This document shows positions 1 to 5,093 of a stretch of DNA of 5,093 nt, piece by piece (the first letter of the stretch is position 1; each line of letters starts with the position of its first letter). The stretch is from contig CAAGMX010000018.1 of NCBI GenBank assembly GCA_900771165.1, forward strand, positions 1 through 5,093, given 5' to 3'. Both the position numbers and the translations under genes were made by a program. Origin of the DNA: Victivallales bacterium. Its GTDB lineage: Bacteria; Verrucomicrobiota; Lentisphaeria; Oligosphaerales; Oligosphaeraceae. The notes beneath the pieces are model-generated. The model was not told the DNA's origin. It ran no database searches and saw only the letters and a program-made list of their open reading frames with translations.

Positions 1-1
1 C

Positions 2-49
2 GTGAAGCCCTGCGAGGCCCGTCGTCGTGCGGCCGGTCTCATCCGGTAA
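2..49 (+). CDS. Possible C-terminal end of an upstream gene (partial)
   Basis: Reading from base 2 gives 15 sense codons and a TAA stop at 47-49 (end of protein: VKPCEARRRAAGLIR). In this frame nearly all third positions are G, C or T and only the stop ends in A, which fits the strong GC3 bias of the two complete genes. The other two plus frames fit less well: one has an immediate stop, and the other stays open but has more A-ending codons. A strong hairpin with a T-rich tail starts 20 bases after the stop, as expected for the end of a transcription unit. The visible part is too short to name a family. The call rests only on codon bias and position and could be chance. Confidence 0.35.
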   Translation: MKPCEARRRAAGLIR

Positions 50-69
50 CGTCCGCGCGTTCCGCTTCC

Positions 70-123
70 GAAAGCGAGCAGAGCCCTGAATTTCCTTCAG
101 TCCTCTGTTCGCTTTCTTTGTTT
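70..123 (+). terminator. Long hairpin with T-rich tail, likely intrinsic terminator
   Basis: Bases 70-90 pair with 96-116 around a five-base loop (TTTCC, 91-95). Of 21 positions, 18 are Watson-Crick pairs, one is a G-T wobble (78/108) and two adjacent ones mismatch (84/102 and 85/101). A T-rich run, TTTG then TTT, follows at 117-123. Read on the plus strand this resembles a Rho-independent terminator for a gene ending just upstream. On the minus strand no T tract follows the stem. The stem is longer than in most terminators, and the T tract is interrupted by G. A leader-RNA regulatory hairpin for the DUF1846 gene, 67 bases downstream, is the main alternative. Confidence 0.6.
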
Positions 124-162
124 CTGGGGAGATCCCCCTTCCCTGCCCTGCGCCTCATCCGG

Positions 163-183
163 TCCCCCTTTCCTCCTCCTTCC
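163..183 (+). promoter_or_regulatory. Pyrimidine-only leader directly before the ATG, no Shine-Dalgarno
   Basis: All 21 bases before the ATG at 184 are C or T. There is no purine-rich ribosome site. Instead the tract carries CCTCCTT (175-181), the same strand sequence as the anti-Shine-Dalgarno core of 16S rRNA, so it cannot pair with the ribosome in the usual way. Initiation probably relies on an unstructured leader (for example through ribosomal protein S1) or on a leaderless or near-leaderless transcript. No convincing -35/-10 pair was found in 1-183. Confidence 0.45.
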
Positions 184-1698
184 ATGCCCGCCGCCTTCGA
201 CAACCAAAAATATCTTGACGCCCAGAAAGCCTCCATTCTCCAGCGTGTCGCCCAGGGGGAGGGGCGTCTTTATCTGGAGTTTGGGGGAAAGCTGATGGGG
301 GACTTTCATGCGGCCCGGATTCTACCCGGCTACGATCCGGATGTGAAGGTGCGTCTGCTGCAGAGCCTTTCCTCCGAGGCGGACATCATCGTCTGCATCT
401 ATGCGGAGGACATTGAGCGGAAGCGGATCCGGGCGGATTTCGGCATCACCTACGACAATGCGGCCATGAAGCTCATCGACGACCTCCACGGAGTGGGGGT
501 GGAGGTGACGGCGGTGGTGGTGACCCGGTATTCCGGGCAGCCTGCCGTGCAGGCCTTCAAGCGCCGTCTGGAGCGCCATGGCATCCAGGTCTTCCTCCAT
601 GGCAACCTGGACGGCTATCCCAACCAGGTGGAGCGCATTGCCAGCCCCGAGGGCCTGGGTTCCCTCCGGTATGTTCCCGTGAGCCGCCCCCTGGTGGTGG
701 TGACCGGTCCCGGCCCCAACTCCGGAAAGATGGGCACCTGCCTCAGCCAGATCTACCACGAATTCCAGCAGGAACGCCCGGCCCGCTATGCCAAATTCGA
801 GAGCTTCCCTGTCTGGAATCTCCCCTTAAGCCACCCGGTGAACATCGCCTACGAGGCCGCCACCGCCGACCTCCTGGACAACAACGCCATGGACCACTTC
901 CACTTCGAGGCCTACGGCGTGGCCAGCGTGAACTACAACCGGGACCTGCAGACCTTCCCTCTCCTGAAGTCCCTCCTGGAGCGCATCTCCGGCGGCAAGG
1001 GGAGCGGCTACCTTTCCCCCACCGACATGGGCGTGAACTGCATCGCCGCCGGCATCGTGGATGACGAGGCCGTCCGGAAGGCGGCCCAGATGGAGATCAT
1101 CCGCCGCTACTTCCAGTATGTCTCCGCCCAGGAACTGGGGCGGGCCACCGAGGAGACCGTCCGGCGGGCGGAGGAGCTGGTGCGCCGGGCGGGGCTGAAG
1201 CCCACGGACCGTGTGGTGGTGGAGAAGGCCCGGGAGACCGCCCAGCGCTGCGAAACCGAGGGCGAGGGTGACGGCGGCATCTTCTGCGGCGCCGCCATCC
1301 AGCTGCCCGACGGCTTTGTGGCCACCGGCATGAATTCCAGCCTCATGCACTCCGCCGTGGCCATGATTCTGAATGCCGTGCGCCATCTGGCCGGCATTCC
1401 CCGGGATCAGCATCTCCTGCAGCCCGACATCCTGGAGAAGGTGGCCCGCTTCAAGCATGGCCTGGGCACCAGCGCCAAACGCAGCGGCCTCAATCTCTCC
1501 GAAGCCCTGATTGTGCTCACCGTCTCCTGCGCCACCACCCCCCAGGGACAGAAGGCCCTGGACTGCCTGGCCCAGCTGAAGGGGTGCGATGTCCATCTTT
1601 CCCACACCCCCGGCCACGGAGACGAGCAGGGCCTGCGGCATCTGGGATGCTCCTATACCTACGATCCCCTGCCCCCCACAAAAAAACTATTTCCCTGA
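184..1698 (+). CDS. DUF1846 (UPF0371) family protein
   Basis: This is a 504-residue protein matching the DUF1846 family, usually about 490-510 residues, from end to end. Its molecular function is not established; it is probably cytosolic, since no signal peptide or membrane segment is visible. Recognised family blocks, in order, are: FDNQKYLDAQ near the N-terminus; LYLEFGGKL (29-37) followed by HAARILPG (42-49); RADFGITYD (83-91); TRYSGQPAVQAF (114-125); the glycine-rich GPGPNSGK (175-182), which resembles a P-loop; KFESFPVWNLPL and HPVN (204-220); EAYG and VNYNRD (242-254); SPTDMGVN (278-285); and a final TKKLFP. The frame is open upstream to base 1, but ATG 184 is chosen because the protein then begins at the family's usual position and the preceding residues are low-complexity. 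Two segments differ from the members I recall: a Cys-containing insert (356-368) and a His-rich HLSHTPGHGDEQ (471-482). The family assignment is firm; the function is unknown. Confidence 0.93.
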   Translation: MPAAFDNQKYLDAQKASILQRVAQGEGRLYLEFGGKLMGDFHAARILPGYDPDVKVRLLQSLSSEADIIVCIYAEDIERKRIRADFGITYDNAAMKLIDDLHGVGVEVTAVVVTRYSGQPAVQAFKRRLERHGIQVFLHGNLDGYPNQVERIASPEGLGSLRYVPVSRPLVVVTGPGPNSGKMGTCLSQIYHEFQQERPARYAKFESFPVWNLPLSHPVNIAYEAATADLLDNNAMDHFHFEAYGVASVNYNRDLQTFPLLKSLLERISGGKGSGYLSPTDMGVNCIAAGIVDDEAVRKAAQMEIIRRYFQYVSAQELGRATEETVRRAEELVRRAGLKPTDRVVVEKARETAQRCETEGEGDGGIFCGAAIQLPDGFVATGMNSSLMHSAVAMILNAVRHLAGIPRDQHLLQPDILEKVARFKHGLGTSAKRSGLNLSEALIVLTVSCATTPQGQKALDCLAQLKGCDVHLSHTPGHGDEQGLRHLGCSYTYDPLPPTKKLFP

Positions 1699-1713
1699 CG
1701 CCGGCCCCCGGCG
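1699..1713 (+). other. All-GC hairpin between the two genes
   Basis: Starting at the first base after the DUF1846 TGA, CGCCGG (1699-1704) pairs perfectly with CCGGCG (1708-1713) around a three-base CCC loop. It lies nine bases before the ATG of the SNF2 gene, in the place where a ribosome site would normally be. No T run follows, so it is unlikely to be a terminator. It could instead limit independent entry at the SNF2 start, so that translation depends on ribosomes arriving from the DUF1846 gene. The pairing is visible directly; the role is inferred. In such GC-rich DNA a short stem can occur by chance. Confidence 0.4.
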
Positions 1714-1722
1714 CCCCGCCCC

Positions 1723-4713
1723 ATGGATGAGCTGACGGTATCCCCTCTGAAATCTCCGAGGAAACGCAATCCCGGGCGGGATCAGGCGCTGGACGCCCAG
1801 GGGCAGCTGGTGGAATACGAGCGGGGCTATCTGCGGCGCAAGGCCCAGGCGGCCCGGGGAGTCCTCCCCACTTCCCGGAAGCGCCCGGCCGACACCTTCC
1901 TGCCCGGACTTTCCCCCGAACTGGAGGTGGAGTTCCTCTATGTCCTGGAACTGCCGCCCCTGCCCGCCCGGATCTCCGGGGACCTGATTTTGGACATCTG
2001 GTGGAAATCCCGGGGCAATGCCCCCTCCCCCCTGCAGCCCGTGGTGGAACAGCCGGAACTGCTGGTGCCCCGCCCGGAGGACCAGACCCTGCTGGCCTGG
2101 CTTCATCCCTTTCGGGAGAAGCGTCCGGGCTGCCGGGGCAACCGCTATCTGGTGCCTCAGGAGGCCCAGCGCCCCCTCCTCCCCCTCCTCTTCCCCCTTC
2201 AGGGATCTCTGCGGTGGGCAAGCCGGGCTGCCGGGGAGCCCTGGAAACTCCACCGGCTTCCCGAAGCCGGAAAGGCCCCCTGGTTCGCCCGCTGGGAACA
2301 CTCTCCCCAGGGACTGCGCCGCCTGACCCTAGAGATCGGCACCGGGGAGCGGGATGTCCCCCTGGAGGAATGGCTGGCCTTCTCCCAGGCCGGCTGGGCC
2401 CTGACGCCCCAGGGACTCCATCTCCTGGAGATCCGCCAGGCGGCGCCCTCCCTGCTGCCCCATCTGGGGGCGCCTATGCCCTGGATGGATCGCGCCGCCG
2501 CCTGCCACTGGGGAGAGCTGCTGGCCCTGGACGGCGGGGCGGACCTCTCCCGGATCCCCGAGGCGGAGCAGATCCCTGTGGACTCCTGCCCTCCCCTGGG
2601 AAGACTCTATCTGGCCCCGGCCCGATTCCGGCACCTGGGCAAGGAACAGCTCCAGGGGGAACTCTCCTTTCGCTACGGAGACACCCTCTGCCCCGAGGAC
2701 TCTCCCGAAACCCGGCTGGCGGACCACCATCAGATTCTGCTGCGCCAGCCCCAGGAGGAGGAACGCCTGAAGGAGCGCCTGAAGCAGCTGGGCTTCCGCA
2801 AGGTCACCCGCACCGGAGGCGACGAGGATCCCGGCTGGAAACTCCTGCCCATCCAGCTGGGCAAGGCCGTCCAATGCCTGGTGCTGGAGGGCTGGGAAGT
2901 CACCGCCCAGGGCAAGACCTATCGGAAGCCCGTGGAAAAGACCTTCGGCGTGGCCGGATACGGACTGGACTGGCTGGAATTGAAGGCCAGCGTGGACTTT
3001 CCCGACGGCACCCGCCTGGAAACACCCCAGCTGCTCCAGATCGCCCGGAAGGGCCTCCGCTCCGTCCGGCTGGACGACGGCACCTACGGCATCCTCCCCC
3101 GGGAATGGCTGGAAAAATTCACCTCCCTGGTGGAAATCGGGGAGTCCGATGACCAGAAGGTGCGCTTCCGCCAGGAACAGGCCGCCCTCCTGGATGCCCT
3201 CCTCCAGGAACAGCTCCAGGACTGGGACGGGCGTTACGGGGAGATTCTGGAGAATCTCCGCCAGCGCTCCCAGGCCGGGGAATCCCCGGAGCCCCCGGCG
3301 CTGCCCCCCTGGTTCCAGGCCCGCCTGCGTCCCTATCAACAGGCCGCCCTGGCCTGGCTCACCCGCCAGGAACGTCAGGGACTCTCCTGCATCCTGGCGG
3401 ACGACATGGGGCTGGGAAAGACGGTGCAGGTGCTGGCCCTGCTGGCCCGGCGCCACCAGGAGAATCCCCTGGCCCCCTCCCTGGTGGTGATGCCCAGTTC
3501 CCTCCTCTTCAACTGGCAGGAGGAAGCCCGGCGCTTCGCCCCCGCCCTGCGCACCGCCTGCCACCATGGCCCCGCCCGCCTCCCCACCCAGGAATGGTTC
3601 TCCCAATACGATCTGGTCTTCACTACCTACGGAACCCTGCGCCAGGACGCCACAAAGCTGGCCCGGATCCCCCTGGACTACCTGATCCTGGACGAATCCC
3701 AGGCCATCAAGAACGGGGAAAGCCTCACCGCCAAGGCCGCCCGGGCCCTCCGGGCACGACACCGGCTGGCCATGACCGGAACCCCCGTGGAAAACCACCT
3801 GGCGGAACTCTTCAGCCAACTCACGTTCCTGAATCCGGGACTCTTCCCCGAAGCCCTCACCCGAACCGTGGCACGGGACAACGCTATCCTCGCCAACCCC
3901 CAGACCGCCCGAAGGGTGCGCCAGGCCGTGGCCCCCTTCATCCTCCGGCGGCGCAAGGAACAGGTGGCCACCGATCTGCCCCCGAAAACCGAACAGATCC
4001 TCTGGTGCGACCTCCCCCCGGAACAGCGGGAACAGTACGACCAGCTCCGAAACTACTACCGCCGGAAATTCTCCCAGGGAGAAGGAGAGGCAGGCGGAAC
4101 GGCCACCATGCTGGACGCCCTCCTGCGCCTTCGCCAGGCCGCCTGCCATCCCGGCCTGATCCAGGAAGCCTGCCGCCAGGCGGAAACCGCCAAGCTCAAC
4201 TGCCTCCGACTCACCCTGGCTCCCCTGCTAGAAGCCGGACACAAGGCCCTGATTTTCTCCCAGTTCACCACCCTCCTCCATCTGGTGGCCGACCTCTGCC
4301 AGCAGGAACAATGGGGATATGTCTATCTGGACGGAACCACCCAGAACCGGAAAGAGGTGGTCCGGCAATTCCAGGAGGATGCCCGGGTTTCCCTTTTCCT
4401 CATCAGCCTGAAGGCCGGAGGCGTGGGGCTGAATCTCACCGCGGCGGACTACGTCTTCCTCCTGGATCCCTGGTGGAATCCCGCCGCAGAGGCCCAGGCC
4501 ATCGACCGCTGCTACCGCATCGGCCAGACCCGGCCCGTCTTCGCCTATCGCCTGGTGGCCCGGGACACCGTGGAGGAAAAGGTCCTGGAAATGCAGCGGC
4601 GAAAACAGCGGGTGGCCCAGGTCGCCCTGGGAGAGGGCTCTCCCCAGAACACCGATCCCCTGGAGGCTCCCCCGGAACTCACCGCCGAGGACCTCCGCTC
4701 CCTCCTGGAATAA
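1723..4713 (+). CDS. SNF2/Rad54-family DEAD/H-box helicase (DNA translocase)
   Basis: This 996-residue Swi2/Snf2-type superfamily 2 ATPase is expected to move along double-stranded DNA and strip or remodel bound proteins rather than unwind strands. The first RecA-like lobe starts near 531 with LRPYQ (535-539), then Walker A DMGLGKT (561-567), Walker B DESQ (657-660, in place of the DEAH/DEGH common in eukaryotes), motif III TGTPVEN (685-691) and PFILRRRKEQV. The second lobe has FSQF (845-848), YLDGTT (868-873), SLKAGGVGLNLT (895-906), DPWWNP (915-920) and motif VI DRCYRIGQTR (928-937) with its arginine finger. All catalytic motifs look intact. Residues about 400-470, including DWLEL and VRLDDGTYGILP, resemble the bacterial SNF2-associated domain (PF08455 type). 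Residues 1-400 are not assigned, and no SWIM zinc finger is visible. The ATG at 1723 lacks a Shine-Dalgarno site; an out-of-frame ATG lies at 1727. The start lies 24 bases after the DUF1846 stop, suggesting one operon. Confidence 0.95.
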   Translation: MDELTVSPLKSPRKRNPGRDQALDAQGQLVEYERGYLRRKAQAARGVLPTSRKRPADTFLPGLSPELEVEFLYVLELPPLPARISGDLILDIWWKSRGNAPSPLQPVVEQPELLVPRPEDQTLLAWLHPFREKRPGCRGNRYLVPQEAQRPLLPLLFPLQGSLRWASRAAGEPWKLHRLPEAGKAPWFARWEHSPQGLRRLTLEIGTGERDVPLEEWLAFSQAGWALTPQGLHLLEIRQAAPSLLPHLGAPMPWMDRAAACHWGELLALDGGADLSRIPEAEQIPVDSCPPLGRLYLAPARFRHLGKEQLQGELSFRYGDTLCPEDSPETRLADHHQILLRQPQEEERLKERLKQLGFRKVTRTGGDEDPGWKLLPIQLGKAVQCLVLEGWEVTAQGKTYRKPVEKTFGVAGYGLDWLELKASVDFPDGTRLETPQLLQIARKGLRSVRLDDGTYGILPREWLEKFTSLVEIGESDDQKVRFRQEQAALLDALLQEQLQDWDGRYGEILENLRQRSQAGESPEPPALPPWFQARLRPYQQAALAWLTRQERQGLSCILADDMGLGKTVQVLALLARRHQENPLAPSLVVMPSSLLFNWQEEARRFAPALRTACHHGPARLPTQEWFSQYDLVFTTYGTLRQDATKLARIPLDYLILDESQAIKNGESLTAKAARALRARHRLAMTGTPVENHLAELFSQLTFLNPGLFPEALTRTVARDNAILANPQTARRVRQAVAPFILRRRKEQVATDLPPKTEQILWCDLPPEQREQYDQLRNYYRRKFSQGEGEAGGTATMLDALLRLRQAACHPGLIQEACRQAETAKLNCLRLTLAPLLEAGHKALIFSQFTTLLHLVADLCQQEQWGYVYLDGTTQNRKEVVRQFQEDARVSLFLISLKAGGVGLNLTAADYVFLLDPWWNPAAEAQAIDRCYRIGQTRPVFAYRLVARDTVEEKVLEMQRRKQRVAQVALGEGSPQNTDPLEAPPELTAEDLRSLLE

Positions 4714-4760
4714 TCCCCCCCCGCACGGCATCCGTCCCCGCCCCCTCGGGGGTTGGCCCT

Positions 4761-4798
4761 CCCACCCCAGGGGCGCCCAAATGCCTTTGGTGGGTGGG
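4761..4798 (+). other. Nested hairpin downstream of the SNF2 gene
   Basis: CCCACCC (4761-4767) pairs perfectly with GGGTGGG (4792-4798). Inside it, CCAAA (4777-4781) pairs with TTTGG (4786-4790) around a TGCC loop. Bases 4768-4776 form a one-sided bulge. A smaller stem (4741-4744 with 4749-4752) lies just upstream. No T tract follows directly. It may protect the 3' end of the mRNA or form part of a terminator complex with the next hairpin. Confidence 0.4.
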
Positions 4799-4804
4799 TA
4801 AACA

Positions 4805-4826
4805 GGGGGCTCGCCCCCCCGCTTTT
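4805..4826 (+). terminator. Candidate intrinsic terminator for the DUF1846-SNF2 unit
   Basis: GGGGG (4805-4809) pairs with CCCCC (4814-4818) around a CTCG loop, and a short TTTT (4823-4826) follows after CCGC. The stem lies about 90 bases after the SNF2 stop and is the best terminator-like signal there. The T tract is short and offset, so termination may be weak or use Rho instead. Confidence 0.4.
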
Positions 4827-4839
4827 GGCGCTACACCAT

Positions 4840-4866
4840 CCGCCCCGAACCCAGTTTACGGGGTGG
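4840..4866 (+). repeat. Hairpin preceding the first copy of the 26-base repeat
   Basis: CCGCCCCG (4840-4847) pairs with CGGGGTGG (4859-4866), with one G-T wobble, around an 11-base loop. Its 3' arm overlaps the start of the first 26-base repeat, so hairpin and repeat appear to form one unit. Confidence 0.45.
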
Positions 4867-4887
4867 CAGGATCGATAGACGGGGGTG
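4862..4887 (+). repeat. 26-base direct repeat, copy A
   Basis: This copy matches bases 5044-5069 at 23 of 26 positions. Both begin GGTGGCAGGATC, share TAG in the middle and end CGGGGGTG. The three differences lie at repeat positions 13, 14 and 18. The copy runs into the left arm of the hairpin at 4880-4907. The form suggests a dispersed intergenic repeat family; no transposase is present in the window. Confidence 0.6.
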
Positions 4888-4907
4888 GAGCGTAGCGGGA
4901 ACCCCCG
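4880..4907 (+). repeat. Hairpin at the end of repeat copy A
   Basis: CGGGGGT (4880-4886) pairs perfectly with ACCCCCG (4901-4907). The 14-base loop is GGAGCGTAGCGGGA. The left arm is also the end of repeat copy A. At copy B the left arm is present but the right arm would lie beyond the window. No T tract follows, so this looks like a repeat-family palindrome more than a terminator. Confidence 0.5.
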
Positions 4908-5021
4908 GATGGCGGGAGGGGGGAGCGGGGATCCTAATTTTCTCGCACACGAACGCGAATGCGTCGCTCCAGCACAACATCGAGACGGAGAAACAAGAGA
5001 ACCCCTTTGACGCTGCTACAA

Positions 5022-5039
5022 TCCCCCGCTTGCGGGGGA
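5022..5039 (+). repeat. Hairpin with CTTG loop preceding repeat copy B
   Basis: TCCCCCG (5022-5028) pairs perfectly with CGGGGGA (5033-5039) around a CTTG loop, a tetraloop type known to be stable in RNA. It stands four bases before repeat copy B, much as the 4840-4866 hairpin abuts copy A, so a hairpin-repeat-hairpin order seems to be shared by the two modules. Confidence 0.5.
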
Positions 5040-5043
5040 CACA

Positions 5044-5069
5044 GGTGGCAGGATCCTTAGCCGGGGGTG
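5044..5069 (+). repeat. 26-base direct repeat, copy B
   Basis: Second copy of the repeat at 4862-4887 (23 of 26 identical), 182 bases downstream start to start. It is followed by a different insert between the presumed palindrome arms: a perfect six-pair stem, GCCACC (5075-5080) with GGTGGC (5085-5090) around TTCC. The window ends at GAC, where a matching CCCCCG arm would be expected to begin. Confidence 0.6.
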
Positions 5070-5093
5070 CGGGAGCCACCTTCCGGTGGCGAC

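Larger units (their letters stand above)
4714..5093. other. Noncoding, hairpin-rich intergenic region
   Basis: These 380 bases show no convincing gene on either strand. They begin with a run of eight C (4715-4722), followed by several GC-rich hairpins (listed separately up to 4830). A repeat module at about 4840-4907 comes next, then a purine-rich stretch (4911-4930), then a region of lower GC (4931-5020, 46 of 90 bases G or C). A second copy of the repeat module starts at about 5022 and continues past the window edge. No tRNA or clear promoter was recognised. Confidence 0.7.

Noticed and set aside
38..163. Ten-base direct repeat CTCATCCGGT at 38-47 and 154-163
   Set aside because: Only ten bases long, with the first copy overlapping a probable stop codon. 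It may be chance in a GC-rich region.
118..183. TTG start at 118 extending the DUF1846 protein by 22 residues
   Set aside because: The extra residues are Pro/Ser/Arg low complexity, no ribosome site precedes 118, and homologous proteins begin at the residues encoded from ATG 184.
826..1641. Minus-strand open frame of 271 codons inside the DUF1846 gene
   Set aside because: Its Gly/His/Val-rich product is typical of an antisense frame of GC-rich coding DNA, and the plus-strand gene is clearly real.
1696..1713. Selenocysteine codon with a SECIS element (TGA plus hairpin)
   Set aside because: The loop is CCC, lacking the guanine expected in bacterial SECIS loops, and the protein already ends as the DUF1846 family does at this TGA.
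2001..3152. Second plus-strand open frame overlapping the SNF2 gene
   Set aside because: A Pro/Gly/Arg-rich product in another frame, produced by the GC bias of the true gene.
2329..4149. Minus-strand open frame of 606 codons inside the SNF2 gene
   Set aside because: It lies opposite conserved helicase motifs and its Gly/Gln-rich product has no recognisable domain.
3594..4895. Third plus-strand frame overlapping the SNF2 C-terminus and running past its stop
   Set aside because: The product is Pro/Gly/Arg-rich, shows no motif and ends within the repeat region. It is best explained as a shadow frame.
5007..5022. Promoter-like TTGACG and TACAAT
   Set aside because: Only four bases separate the two boxes instead of about 17, and no suitable -35 partner lies upstream of TACAAT.
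4831..5079. Minus-strand 82-codon open frame in the last intergenic region
   Set aside because: It crosses both repeat copies and several hairpins, has no visible domain, and its codon pattern follows the repeats. Such frames are often miscalled as hypothetical proteins.
4840..5093. CRISPR array
   Set aside because: Only two repeat copies with a gap of about 156 bases, far longer than CRISPR spacers, and no cas gene nearby.

Overview
This is a GC-rich bacterial window with two complete, same-strand genes packed close together, flanked by short noncoding regions full of strong inverted repeats. Residue positions below count from the start codon chosen for each protein.

Layout. Positions 2-49 probably hold the last codons of an upstream gene. 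A 21-position inverted repeat (70-116) followed by a T-rich stretch comes next and looks like that gene's terminator. A pure pyrimidine tract (163-183) then runs directly into the ATG of a 504-residue DUF1846 (UPF0371) protein, 184-1698. After 24 bases that contain a six-pair all-GC hairpin, a 996-residue SNF2/Rad54-type helicase begins, 1723-4713. The last 380 bases (4714-5093) have no convincing gene. They hold a series of GC-rich hairpins and two copies of a 26-base repeat (4862-4887 and 5044-5069), separated by a stretch of clearly lower GC (about 51% over 4931-5020, counted by hand).

How the genes relate. The two genes probably form one transcription unit, because they share strand and frame and are 24 bases apart with no terminator-like signal between them. 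The SNF2 protein should be an ATP-driven double-stranded DNA translocase that remodels protein-DNA complexes. The DUF1846 family has no established function that I know of. Co-transcription hints at a link with DNA or nucleoprotein metabolism, but this is only inference from position.

Organism. The DNA is bacterial, with strong G/C preference at third codon positions. Neither complete gene has a Shine-Dalgarno sequence, which argues for a lineage where such sites are often absent. Together with the intergenic repeat style this weakly suggests Verrucomicrobiota (Opitutae-like) or a similar phylum, but the window does not prove it. I see no phage, transposase, tRNA, rRNA or CRISPR array. The genes are of recognisable families; the least explained parts are the noncoding structures and the large N-terminal half of the SNF2 protein.
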